Assembly (NCBI GenBank): GCA_016187385.1
Contig: JACPJU010000002.1
Span: 1-63,680, forward strand
DNA length: 63,680 nt
Direction of reading: 5' to 3'
DNA from: Candidatus Aenigmatarchaeota archaeon
GTDB taxonomy: Archaea > Aenigmatarchaeota > Aenigmatarchaeia > CG10238-14 > SCSR01
Within the stretch, counting starts at the first letter, position 1. Each line of letters opens with the position of its first letter. The position numbers and the translations under genes are program-made. The notes under the pieces were generated by a model. It did no database searches. It saw only the letters and a program-made list of their open reading frames with translations, and had not been told where the DNA came from. Shown one piece after another: positions 40,552 through 48,555 of the stretch.

Positions 40552-41343
40552 TTACTTTTCATAAAGGTACAATTTCTTCAAGGCGTCATAAACAGCTAAA
40601 ATCAGATTGACCCTGTTTCTGGTGTTGCCGAAGCTCCTGACCCAAACATCCTTTATCCCAGCGATTTTCAGAATCTTTTTGGATTCGTTGTCAGCCACAA
40701 GCCCAACTCCTTTAGGTGCGGGCAGAAGCTCTATTCTTACGCTGCCGGACTTTCCTTTTGTTTTGAAAGGAATCGAATGTTCTGTGCCGCAGCCGCACTC
40801 CCAATCGCCGCAGCCACGCTTGATTTTGATGACGCTAAGCTTCGCCTTGTTCAATGCCTTTTCCATTGATGTCCTAGGCTCTATGCTGCTACCTCTTCCT
40901 ATGCCTACGATGCCGTCGGAATTTCCAACAACTATCATCGAAGATGTCCGGAATCTCCTGCCCGAGCTGTGCATCTTGGTTGTTATCCTTATCGGTATTC
41001 TCTGTATCCCGCCACCTTTGCCTGCCCTGCCGCCTATCAGAATCAGATCGCTTTGCAAAGTCGGGACAAGATAATCGACAATCTCAGACTCCATTATCTT
41101 TTTGCCAGAGTGAAGTATTTCTTCTATAGACTTTATTTTGCCCTCCAAGATTTCCCTGCCCAATGACGTTTTCGGCTTCCAGCTTGTTTCCCTTTTTTCT
41201 TCAACAGGCACAGCTTCGATCTTTGGCGCTTCCTCCGGAGTTTCTGGTATCACGATTTCTTTTTCTATGGCTTTCTCTTCTATGATTTCGGGCTTTATTT
41301 CCCCTATATCATTTGACTTTGTTTCTTCCAGCTTTTTCTCCAT
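40552..41343 (-). CDS. rps5: 30S ribosomal protein S5, with acidic N-terminal extension
   Basis: 263 residues. The S5 core starts near residue 55 (SWKPKTSLGREILEGKIKSIEEIL) and includes GRRFRTSSMIVVGNSDGIVGIG and RIELLPAPKGVGLVAD. Residues 1-50 are Glu/Pro/Lys-rich and low complexity. It is the last gene of the minus-strand ribosomal block; L30, L15 and SecY do not follow. Confidence 0.95.
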   Translation of the reverse strand: MEKKLEETKSNDIGEIKPEIIEEKAIEKEIVIPETPEEAPKIEAVPVEEKRETSWKPKTSLGREILEGKIKSIEEILHSGKKIMESEIVDYLVPTLQSDLILIGGRAGKGGGIQRIPIRITTKMHSSGRRFRTSSMIVVGNSDGIVGIGRGSSIEPRTSMEKALNKAKLSVIKIKRGCGDWECGCGTEHSIPFKTKGKSGSVRIELLPAPKGVGLVADNESKKILKIAGIKDVWVRSFGNTRNRVNLILAVYDALKKLYLYEK

Positions 41344-41859
41344 CTATCCACCCAGTATCTTCTGTTTAATCTTTTCGAATTCGCTTGGCAAACTCTTAAA
41401 TTTTTCATTTGTCGCTATGTGTTCGCCTTTGATTCTCTCTTCGCCTGACATGATTTCCTGATCTATGGGAATCTTCAATCCAGCATCCAAAGCGCCTTTC
41501 ACAACAGAATAAATTCTCGAACCTTTCACAGACGAATACAGTCCAGAATCCAAGACAACTTCTGTTATTTTTTTATCCAAAGCTTTCTTTCCAACCAACA
41601 GACCGGTCAAATAGCCTGCAGGCAGATTGTCGCATGCATAATTCCATCCGAGTTTTTTCAATTCATTGCTCGTGACAGCTATCAATGTCTTATCTCCCTT
41701 TTTATCAAAATCGCTTATCTGGGCTGTTATGTATCTGAGACTTTTTCTTATGACGAGTCTTGGCATTCCTGACTTTAAAAGCCTCAGCCTGTTCATGTAG
41801 TCGGTCTTTCCTTCCCGTCTTCTTTTGAACGGCATCTTGTATTTTGGCGACAGTTTCAT
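41344..41859 (-). CDS. rpl18: 50S ribosomal protein L18
   Basis: 171 residues. Archaeal L18: MPFKRRREGKTDYMNRLRLLKSGMPRLVIRKSLRYITAQI, SNELKKLGWNYACDNLPAGYLTGLLVGKKAL. It binds 5S rRNA. It abuts S5 and lies 4 nt after L19e. Confidence 0.96.
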   Translation of the reverse strand: MKLSPKYKMPFKRRREGKTDYMNRLRLLKSGMPRLVIRKSLRYITAQISDFDKKGDKTLIAVTSNELKKLGWNYACDNLPAGYLTGLLVGKKALDKKITEVVLDSGLYSSVKGSRIYSVVKGALDAGLKIPIDQEIMSGEERIKGEHIATNEKFKSLPSEFEKIKQKILGG

Positions 41860-41863
41860 GAAA

Positions 41864-42283
41864 TCACTTTTTCAGCATGTTGTTCTGGTCTATGTACAAT
41901 CGCAAGTGTGCCCTGCTCCTGAACATGCCACCCTTTACAAGCCGGTATAATTTTCTATAATTGACATTGTCCAACTGGCTGGAATCCTTCATTTCTTTCA
42001 ACATCCTTCTTTGAGCTCTGACATTGGACATCCATATCCTTTTCTGGGGGACAATGGAATGTTTCTTGCCTTTTCTTCTTCCTTCGCCTTTTCTCCTTTT
42101 TATCAATCCTGGTGTCTTCAGTTTCTTCGGATGGGACTTTATGTCGCCTTTCTTGACTAGCTTGCGGATGTCCCATTTGGTGATGGCTTTGTCTATGTCG
42201 GCCTTCTTCTGCGGATTAAGCCAAACCCTTGACTTGCCGACCTTCAGTACGCTTGCTGCCAGTTTCTTTTGCATGCTTGCCAT
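41864..42283 (-). CDS. rpl19e: 50S ribosomal protein L19e
   Basis: 139 residues, eukaryote/archaea-specific: QKKLAASVLKVGKSRVWLNPQKKADI, a basic middle (GLIKRRKGEGRRKGKKHSIV) and KLYRLVKGGMFRSRAHLRLYI. About 350 nt containing palindrome array C and a broken minigene separate it from L32e, where other archaea have them adjacent. Confidence 0.96.
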   Translation of the reverse strand: MASMQKKLAASVLKVGKSRVWLNPQKKADIDKAITKWDIRKLVKKGDIKSHPKKLKTPGLIKRRKGEGRRKGKKHSIVPQKRIWMSNVRAQRRMLKEMKDSSQLDNVNYRKLYRLVKGGMFRSRAHLRLYIDQNNMLKK

Positions 42284-42386
42284 AATGTCACTTGAATAAT
42301 TCTGAAGAATAGCATTTAAATGTTTTTAAATTATGACTAAGGATGGGTTATATCCAAAGATTCTGTCACCGAAAGCGTTTATCTGA

Positions 42387-42473
42387 TGAAATACGTGTTT
42401 CATTTGGTTCATGTGGCACATATCGCATCATGCAAGACGTCTTACATCTCCAACAATTGTCCCATATGGGACA
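42387..42473. repeat. Palindrome array C: one perfect and three degenerate 16-bp palindromes
   Basis: TGAAATACGTGTTTCA (42387, one mismatched pair), a weak TGTGGCACATATCGCA (42412), TGCAAGACGTCTTACA (42431, one mismatched pair) and the perfect TGTCCCATATGGGACA (42458). The order of types, read in reverse, parallels array B (CCC-GGG type, then AAGACGTCTT type, then ACGT-centred type). It looks like an older, eroding copy between L19e and L32e. Confidence 0.8.
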
Positions 42474-42530
42474 TATGAAAATCTTTTAATCTCAATTATG
42501 TTATTAAATAACAAGTGATCGGTCGATAAA

Positions 42531-42642
42531 ATGCCAGAAGAACCTAAACCACATGAACCTGAAGGCGTATGTCCGCATTGCAGGAAAAACATATACGCTT
42601 CCTTTGACGAACACAGGCATATATGCGCTTTCAAATCCTAGG
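42531..42642 (+). pseudogene. Frameshifted mini zinc-finger gene
   Basis: From the ATG the frame encodes MPEEPKPHEPEGVCPHCRKN and stops early at 42606. Ignoring one T near 42600, the frame continues with a plausible zinc-finger second half (FDEHRHICAFKS) to a TAG at 42640. CPHC with HRHIC would make a C2H-C finger. Either a recent 1-nt insertion in a T/C run or a sequencing error. The end overlaps the L32e stop. Confidence 0.4.
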
Positions 42643-42984
42643 ATTCAGAACCTTTATTTTCAATTCTTCAGCTTTTTTTAGAATATCAGTTCTTTTTTTC
42701 TTGCCAACCGTAGATGCAACCCTCGCAACATCCTTTTCGGCATTGACTTTCTCCAAGTCTTTCAAATTATTTACTATGATCTCATTGAAACCGGAAGGAT
42801 GCAGGAATTTCAATTCTCTAGGCGCGCCGTAGCTGACAGAAGGCATTTTCAACTTGCCCTTTCTTTTCTCTCTGATCTTGCTGTGAATGCCATGCGGCTT
42901 TCTCCATGCCGATTTCAATTTTCCCAAAGAGGTTGACCCCCACCTCACAAACTTCGGTTTCTTTCTCGGATTCACCATGTTCAT
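42631..42984 (-). CDS. rpl32e: 50S ribosomal protein L32e
   Basis: 117 residues. NPRKKPKFVRWGSTSLGKLKSAWRKPHG and IRVSYGAPRELKFLHPSGF-type motifs identify L32e. The ATG at 42984 makes an ATGA overlap with the L6 stop. It is followed not by L19e directly but by the array C region. Confidence 0.94.
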   Translation of the reverse strand: MNMVNPRKKPKFVRWGSTSLGKLKSAWRKPHGIHSKIREKRKGKLKMPSVSYGAPRELKFLHPSGFNEIIVNNLKDLEKVNAEKDVARVASTVGKKKRTDILKKAEELKIKVLNPRI

Positions 42985-43505
42985 TCCTTCTTCCCTATGT
43001 AAATGCCGTCATTGAAACGCCTGCGGTCGAAGCCTACGATTCTCGTGGCGAGCTCGATGTTGCCGGCAGTCTGTCCCGTGTCCTCAGGATCAATGCCTGC
43101 CACAGTCACATCCTGACCGTTAATTTCAACTTTGGTGTCTCCGACAATTTTCGCTGTCCTCAGAGTTCTGGCGCCCAGAAAATTCTGGACTATGAACTTG
43201 CTGCCTTCGACTTTTACTGTAACAGGAAAGTGGCTGTAAACAATTTTCATGTGATAAGTGTAACCCTTTGTAACGCCCTTGGCCATGTTTCTTATGTGTG
43301 CGGCAACAGTCCCGACCAATGCCTTTGCTTTCCTGTCATCAGATTCAGAAATTACTTTTAATTTGTCGTCTTCCTTCTGTATTTTCATCCCGTAATATAA
43401 TTTAACCTCGCGCTTTAGCTCTCCTTTTTCGCCGGATACCTTCACTTTATTGGCGTTGATTTCCAATGAGATTCCTTCAGGCAATTTCATTTCTCGCGAG
43501 TACAT
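42981..43505 (-). CDS. rpl6: 50S ribosomal protein L6
   Basis: 174 residues from ATG 43505 (MYSREMKLPEGISLEI); a second ATG at 43490 would give MKLPEG. The frame is open further upstream but that part overlaps S8. L6 motifs: VSGEKGELKREV, GTVAAHIRNMAKGVTKGYTY, GQDVTVAGIDPEDTGQTAGNIE. It starts 5 nt after the S8 stop. Confidence 0.95.
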   Translation of the reverse strand: MYSREMKLPEGISLEINANKVKVSGEKGELKREVKLYYGMKIQKEDDKLKVISESDDRKAKALVGTVAAHIRNMAKGVTKGYTYHMKIVYSHFPVTVKVEGSKFIVQNFLGARTLRTAKIVGDTKVEINGQDVTVAGIDPEDTGQTAGNIELATRIVGFDRRRFNDGIYIGKKE

Positions 43506-43510
43506 AGAAA

Positions 43511-43897
43511 TCAGTAAACATATGAAACAAGCCTGCCGCCTGTATTTGATTCTTTCGCCTTGTAATGCGTCATAATTCCCTTGGGCGTTGATAGGATAAG
43601 TATACCTATGTTTTTTGCCGGCAGGAATCTTTTTTCCCATTTCTCGTATTCGTCTGTCTTGACTGCAAACCTTGGTTTTATCACCCTTGCGTCAATTATC
43701 TTGCCTTTCAGCTCAACCCTCAAAAGATTGCCCTTGCCGTCCTTCACGTTCTCATAATTTCCGATGTATCCGTTGTCTTTCATTATCTTCAGAATGTCTT
43801 CTAACAGTTTGCTTGATTTTATCGTGCATTCCCTTCTTCCGATCTTCTCTGCATTCTTTATGACAGTCAAAGCGTCTGCCAACGTGTCTTGTAGCAT
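43511..43897 (-). CDS. rps8: 30S ribosomal protein S8
   Basis: 128 residues: DTLADALTVIKNAEKIGRRECTI at the start and the S8 end GIMTHYKAKESNTGGRLVSYVY. It opens the minus-strand ribosomal block. A TATA-like CTTTTTAAATC (minus, about 43929-43940) lies 35-40 nt upstream. In most archaea S14, L5 and S4e precede S8; they are absent here. Confidence 0.96.
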   Translation of the reverse strand: MLQDTLADALTVIKNAEKIGRRECTIKSSKLLEDILKIMKDNGYIGNYENVKDGKGNLLRVELKGKIIDARVIKPRFAVKTDEYEKWEKRFLPAKNIGILILSTPKGIMTHYKAKESNTGGRLVSYVY

Positions 43898-44001
43898 AAA
43901 TCCACTCTACATATGTAAGGAAGTAGGATTTAAAAAGTTTAAGAAAATCATTCATACTCGAATTTTAAGACTAGTTTTGAATTTTTTATCTTATGTCGTA
44001 T

Positions 44002-44469
44002 CTAAAGCTTGTCTACTTTCCTTCTTAATTCTGTTATTTTGTTATTATCAAGTCCATTCAACGTTTCTTTTATTGAAATCATAAATTCTGAAAGTTTTTC
44101 GAAATTGATTTCAACAGGTCTATTCTTAAGATAGTATTGGTTGTCTATCCTTATTTCTTTGTCTTTTTCCAAGGTTTTTGATATGCCAGCATCAAAAATT
44201 TTTTCTTTTTCAAGAAATTCTATTAGAGCTATTGTACAATCATGTATTTCACATTTGATTCCGATTTTCATCAGTATAGAATAGACAGCAAAATATTCAG
44301 TGTAGTATTTTGTAGTCGCAAGCCATATATTTGATTTGGTTTCTTTTATGCTCCTTAGAACTTTCAGACTTTCTTCTGCATTTTGATAATATTCTTCACT
44401 TAGATTATCATTGGGTTCAATTAACTTAATACCTTTCACTTGTTTTTTACACCAACTTACTTTGTTCAT
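44002..44469 (-). CDS. HEPN-type protein of a HEPN/MNT module
   Basis: 155 residues from the ATG at 44469 (MNKVSWCKKQ); a TTG lies 8 codons upstream. Helical, with Tyr-rich helices (EYYQNAEESLKVLRSI and TTKYYTEYFAVYSILMKIG) typical of HEPN partners of nucleotidyltransferases. The RxxxxH RNase motif of HEPN toxins was not found. It overlaps the nucleotidyltransferase gene by 23 nt. Confidence 0.6.
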   Translation of the reverse strand: MNKVSWCKKQVKGIKLIEPNDNLSEEYYQNAEESLKVLRSIKETKSNIWLATTKYYTEYFAVYSILMKIGIKCEIHDCTIALIEFLEKEKIFDAGISKTLEKDKEIRIDNQYYLKNRPVEINFEKLSEFMISIKETLNGLDNNKITELRRKVDKL

Positions 44470-45037
44470 AAAGGCCTCCAAAAAATCTGACAACCTGTTC
44501 GGTATTATTAAAAATAATGTGTTTTTTGTATATTTCTTTAATTAAAGCTAAAGTCAGATTTTCTATGTTCGTTATCTGTATCTTATGTATTTTTTTATTA
44601 TAGATATTTTCAAAATCTTCCAATTCATTTGATATATTTTGTTTACCGATAACTAATAAATCGATGTCACTTCCTTTCTGAATCTTATCTACAGCTGAAC
44701 CGAAAATAACAAATACATTCTTTCCAAAGAAGGGTGAAAGTTTTTCAAATAAAACTCTTAAAAGTGTGTCCACTTTCAATCTTTCCATTAATTTTTCTTT
44801 TTCAGCGATTATCAGATGATCATACACCGCTTTATTTTTAAAATTGAGACTGTATTCAGTAAGATTTTTTCTTTCATTTTTTATCAAAACCCCTTCTTTA
44901 ACCAACGACTCTACATATGGTTTTATTGTTTGGTGAGGTTTTCCCAATAAAGACGCTGATTCTCTTAGATAAAGCATTCTGCCATAATCGTTTAGATACA
45001 AACCAGTAATCTGAACATTGGTAATTTTTTTTACCAT
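44447..45037 (-). CDS. Nucleotidyltransferase with N-terminal winged helix (MNT antitoxin-like)
   Basis: 196 residues. N-terminal HTH (YLRESASLLGKPHQTIKPYVESLVKEGVL, about 22-50) fused to a minimal nucleotidyltransferase (VFVIFGSAVDKIQKGSDIDLLVIG, about 112-135, the GS-x-DxD site). In HEPN/MNT modules the MNT protein AMPylates and neutralises its HEPN partner. The fused HTH and a 16-bp palindrome over its start codon suggest autoregulation. Confidence 0.75.
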   Translation of the reverse strand: MVKKITNVQITGLYLNDYGRMLYLRESASLLGKPHQTIKPYVESLVKEGVLIKNERKNLTEYSLNFKNKAVYDHLIIAEKEKLMERLKVDTLLRVLFEKLSPFFGKNVFVIFGSAVDKIQKGSDIDLLVIGKQNISNELEDFENIYNKKIHKIQITNIENLTLALIKEIYKKHIIFNNTEQVVRFFGGLYEQSKLV

Positions 45038-45045
45038 ATGGTAAA
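45030..45045. promoter_or_regulatory. Operator-like 16-bp palindrome over the MNT start codon
   Basis: TTTACCATATGGTAAA is a perfect palindrome that covers the ATG of the HTH-nucleotidyltransferase gene. A TATA-like GATATATAAG (minus, about 45061-45070) is about 25-30 nt upstream. Binding by the protein's own HTH would block transcription start or leaderless translation. It differs from the TGT-N10-ACA array members. Confidence 0.55.
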
Positions 45046-45117
45046 TTTAATTACTCTACTTATATATCTTTGTTTTTCCTCAAAGGAACCTTCAGATATA
45101 TTAGTCGCAAACCCAGT

Positions 45118-45345
45118 TTAAAGCTTTTCCTCCGATGGACGAAAAACAAGCATCAATAGCCCTGCAACAGCCGAAACAGCGCCGATTACAAAAATTACTG
45201 TTGACGATGAGACTCGGAAATTCGGCAAAAGATGTATGTTGAATGTGGCGGACACAAATCCTGTTATGCTGGAAATCAAAGGCAATTGTATTGCCAGAAT
45301 GCCAAAGACTAGAAACAACCAACCGATTATTTTCAATAGCTCCAT
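45118..45345 (-). CDS. Small membrane protein, two TM helices
   Basis: 75 residues. Two hydrophobic segments (about 5-30 and 47-68: FVIGAVSAVAGLLMLVF) around a polar loop. No family recognised. It is divergent from the next gene. Confidence 0.6.
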   Translation of the reverse strand: MELLKIIGWLFLVFGILAIQLPLISSITGFVSATFNIHLLPNFRVSSSTVIFVIGAVSAVAGLLMLVFRPSEEKL

Positions 45346-45413
45346 ACTCTAAGATGCACGCGGGTACAAAAATAGAGATTTAAAATTATGAAGATAATAT
45401 TAAAGCAGAGAGA

Positions 45414-45959
45414 ATGATGTATACCAAGTTTCTTTTGATTCCGGTTGTGCTTGTTTTGATTGTTATCGGATACAGCAGTTTCATGAACTCGCTTGCATAC
45501 AAAGCTGAGACTACGGTAAGGGGGGATTCTAACGCAGAAAAATCTGCAAGCGGTGAAGTTATAGGAGTGGGACAAGCTATATCTGTTAAGATCACAAGAG
45601 CTAAACTATCGTACTTTTTCGGACTCGTTCAATTGCCTTCTTATATTGAAGGTGCAGGCAACATTTCCGCATTGCATACAGTATTTTTCATTCTGTTGGC
45701 CGTAGGGGTAATCATTTTAAGTACTGTTTTCGTTATAATTGAAAGGGGAAATATGCAAATATTGAACATACTTGGATCGAGACAGAGTTCCAAAGCCACA
45801 TGGCAAGGTTCTTCCAAACCGAACGTCTGGATAAAACTCGCAAAATCTATAGGAATAGGCATTTTGTTTGCCTTGGGTGCTTTCATATTGTCAAATGACA
45901 CATCCAGCTTGGCGTTGGGAGTGCTTGTAGCATATTTGGAATTCAGGCTCTTTCAGTAA
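45414..45959 (+). CDS. Membrane protein, unknown
   Basis: 181 residues: TM 1 at about 5-22 followed by an external polar region (KAETTVRGDSNAEKSASGE), a second hydrophobic stretch (about 87-108) and two more at about 143-178. No family recognised. It begins with two Met codons in a row. The promoter region is shared with the small divergent membrane gene. Confidence 0.55.
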   Translation: MMYTKFLLIPVVLVLIVIGYSSFMNSLAYKAETTVRGDSNAEKSASGEVIGVGQAISVKITRAKLSYFFGLVQLPSYIEGAGNISALHTVFFILLAVGVIILSTVFVIIERGNMQILNILGSRQSSKATWQGSSKPNVWIKLAKSIGIGILFALGAFILSNDTSSLALGVLVAYLEFRLFQ

Positions 45960-45998
45960 AGTATATAAATGAGGAATCCAAATTACTTTTAAGGAAAC

Positions 45999-46643
45999 AT
46001 GAACACAATATATATTTTACCTTTGATTGCTGTCACAGCACTGATTGCATTCGGACTTGGAACAATGGTTTTTACTCCGACAACAGCAATAATGTCCTCA
46101 AATGAAGAAGGAACGACAATAACTTATCATGCAGTAGTATGCAAAAAAGTAACTAGAGCCGATGGTACAATAGAAGATCTTGGATGTTCTAAAAACTTGT
46201 TTACTCATGCTGGAATGAACTTTACAAGAAATCAACTAGGAGGAACAATTGTTGGCGCAACAAACGGTACTTTGGCAAATACGTCAGTTGACGTCATAGC
46301 ATTAGGAGTCAGAGGGGTGTCAACTCCTCCATGTGGAGCTGCACAAAACGCTACGGAATTATATATGTGTGGCGAATTTAATAGCTCTGTCACAGGATTG
46401 ACAAGGGCCAGAGCAGACGCGGTCAGGATAAATGACACAGATGCACCAACAGCAGGAAACTGGACGATAACAAAAGAGTTCACAGCCTCTGTAGGAGTTG
46501 ATGTCAATGAAACAGGTCTGTTCAATGGAACAACAGCGAACCAAACAGGACAGGATGTGTTCTTTGCCCAAAATACATTCACAACAGCCAGTCTGGCAGC
46601 AAATGACAAGATAAACATAACTTGGTTTATCTGGGTGACTTGA
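45999..46643 (+). CDS. Secreted, Thr/Asn-rich surface protein
   Basis: 214 residues. N-terminal signal or anchor helix (about 4-28: IYILPLIAVTALIAFGLGTMVF), then a domain with many Asn-x-Thr/Ser sequons and four or more cysteines (VVCKKVTR, LGCSKN, TPPCGA, YMCGEF) that could form disulfides. No membrane segment at the C terminus. A T-rich stretch follows the stop. Confidence 0.6.
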   Translation: MNTIYILPLIAVTALIAFGLGTMVFTPTTAIMSSNEEGTTITYHAVVCKKVTRADGTIEDLGCSKNLFTHAGMNFTRNQLGGTIVGATNGTLANTSVDVIALGVRGVSTPPCGAAQNATELYMCGEFNSSVTGLTRARADAVRINDTDAPTAGNWTITKEFTASVGVDVNETGLFNGTTANQTGQDVFFAQNTFTTASLAANDKINITWFIWVT

Positions 46644-46809
46644 TTTCCTTTTTTATTTTTAAAAACCGCTGTTCTTTATGTTTTTGTTCCTCTGAGCTTA
46701 AATATTGTTAAGGACGGTGTTATACGAAATGATTTATTTTCTATCAGCACATTTTTTATCACAATAAACTCTTTAAGCATGAAAACTATCTTAGTCTATA
46801 GGTTGAGAT
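46644..46809. other. Intergenic region, AT-rich
   Basis: 166 nt without an open frame of note. TTTCCTTTTTTATTTTT (about 46646-46662) is a probable terminator for the preceding gene. A TATA-like element may lie near 46730-46760 for the downstream fusion gene, but none stands out. Confidence 0.3.
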
Positions 46810-48456
46810 ATGGAACCGTCATCTAAAAGAATCTTTGTGATTTTACTAGCTCTAGGACTTTCTGGAATGACTGCCTTGATTTATGAAGTTACATGGACAA
46901 GATTATTGGTTTTGGTATTTGGCTCTACTGTATATGCTCTATCTACTATGTTAGCGGCTTTTATGGCGGGTTTAGCTTTGGGTAGTTTTTTCGTAGCGAA
47001 GCGCATCGATAGAATAAGAGATTTTTATTTATATTTAGCCATAGCAGAAATAGGAATAGGTGTATTTGCGTTAATCTTTCCTTTGATTTTTCCTTACGTG
47101 CAATATCTCTATTTATTTATGTTCAAGGTATTTGGAAATTCTTTTGTTTTATTCCAGATAGTTCAGGGTATTGTTTTCTTGATCCTTCTTCTAATTCCAA
47201 CATTTCTTTTTGGAATGACCTTCCCTTTAGCCAGTAAAATTATTATATCCGATGTCGAAACCGCAGGTAAAAAAATAAGCTATTTGTATTCTTCAAACTC
47301 TCTAGGTTCTGTGATAGGACCTATTTTAGCAGGTTTTATCTTGATTCCGCTAATAGGAGTCCGCTATACCTCTTTTGTTGCAGCTTTTTTGAACATTTTA
47401 ATAGGAATTATAATTCTGTACTATAGTTCACAAAGAAAGAAAATGATTTTCATCTTGCCTCTTATAATTGTTTTATTGTTTATTAGCTATACTAACTTTA
47501 ACAAACCTTTAGATACAATAAATTCCTATTACATACACTTTATATCAGATATAAATGATTTGGATTTTTTTAAAAAAAACACGCAAGTTCTTTTCTATAA
47601 AGAAGGAGCATACAGCACTATAGAAGTTGTAGATATACAGGATGTACGTTTTTTAAAAATTGATGGGAGGATAGATGCAAGTACTTCGCCTGTTGATGTC
47701 CCAACACAAATTCTTCTAGCGGATATACCGTTACTCATCAATAGGAATGCCTCCGAAGTTTTATTAATTGGTTTAGGTGGGGGGTTCACCTTAGGTCAAT
47801 TAAAAAATTTCGATGTTAATGTAGATGTGGTTGAAATAGAGCCAGCCGTAATCGAAGCTGAAAAGTTTTTTTCTGATGACAATAAACAAGCTTTGGATAA
47901 TGATAAATCAGATGTAATTGTCAATGATGCTAGAAACTTTCTACTTTCCACAGATAAAAAATATGATATTATAATTTCGGGACCGTCACACCCAATTACT
48001 TCTAGTGTGAATCACCTTTTTACCAAAGATTTCTTCAATTCGGCTAAAAGTCATTTGAATGACAATGGTATTTTTGCTCAGTGGCTACCCACCAATAGAA
48101 TGCGTGAAGTTGACTATAAAATAGCTGTTAACACTTTATTATCAGAATTCTCTTATGTAACGATCTGGAAAACCGCAACGTTATCGGGAGAAGGTGATAC
48201 TATAATATTAGCTACTATAATATTAGCGTCAAATGAACCTTACAATTTTACAATACCTCCTATAGAAAATGAAGATGTGATTGATGAGCTGAAATCAATT
48301 AACCTAAACTCTAATGATGATGTTAATTCGCTTCTTCTTTTGGATTTCAACAACTCGAAAAATTTCGTTTCCGGTATAGCTTCTTTAAATACAGACCAGT
48401 TTCCACTATTAGAATTTCAGTTGCCAAAGGCGTCTTTTGACGAAAGAGAAGATTAA
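46810..48456 (+). CDS. MFS-like membrane domain fused to spermidine-synthase-like domain
   Basis: 548 residues. Residues about 10-225 hold six to seven TM helices (GLSGMTALIYEVTWTRLL and FGSTVYALSTMLAAFMAGLALGS are hallmark starts of this fusion family). The cytosolic C-terminal half is a Rossmann methyltransferase/aminopropyltransferase fold: LLIGLGGGFTLGQLKNF, VDVVEIEPAVIEAEKFF, NDARNFL, YDIIISGPSHP. Known as membrane-bound polyamine aminopropyltransferase-like proteins; the product is not certain. Confidence 0.85.
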   Translation: MEPSSKRIFVILLALGLSGMTALIYEVTWTRLLVLVFGSTVYALSTMLAAFMAGLALGSFFVAKRIDRIRDFYLYLAIAEIGIGVFALIFPLIFPYVQYLYLFMFKVFGNSFVLFQIVQGIVFLILLLIPTFLFGMTFPLASKIIISDVETAGKKISYLYSSNSLGSVIGPILAGFILIPLIGVRYTSFVAAFLNILIGIIILYYSSQRKKMIFILPLIIVLLFISYTNFNKPLDTINSYYIHFISDINDLDFFKKNTQVLFYKEGAYSTIEVVDIQDVRFLKIDGRIDASTSPVDVPTQILLADIPLLINRNASEVLLIGLGGGFTLGQLKNFDVNVDVVEIEPAVIEAEKFFSDDNKQALDNDKSDVIVNDARNFLLSTDKKYDIIISGPSHPITSSVNHLFTKDFFNSAKSHLNDNGIFAQWLPTNRMREVDYKIAVNTLLSEFSYVTIWKTATLSGEGDTIILATIILASNEPYNFTIPPIENEDVIDELKSINLNSNDDVNSLLLLDFNNSKNFVSGIASLNTDQFPLLEFQLPKASFDERED

Positions 48457-48514
48457 ATAAAGTTTTCTGTTCTACAAAATATGTTTCTCAATTCTAAATA
48501 AAGGATTTCTATAA

Positions 48515-48536
48515 GTCCCTAATCGTCATTAGGGAC
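48515..48536. promoter_or_regulatory. 9-bp inverted repeat upstream of the HTH gene
   Basis: GTCCCTAAT, loop CGTC, ATTAGGGAC: a perfect 9-bp stem 20 nt before the HTH start. TTCTATAAG immediately upstream could be a TATA box. It may be the operator of the HTH protein or an RNA hairpin at the operon's 5' end. Confidence 0.45.
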
Positions 48537-48555
48537 GAACAATAAGGTGGACTTA

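Noticed and set aside
42380-42402. C/D box RNA suggested by CTGATGA
   Set aside because: No D box at suitable distance and the sequence is better explained as a degenerate palindrome of array C.
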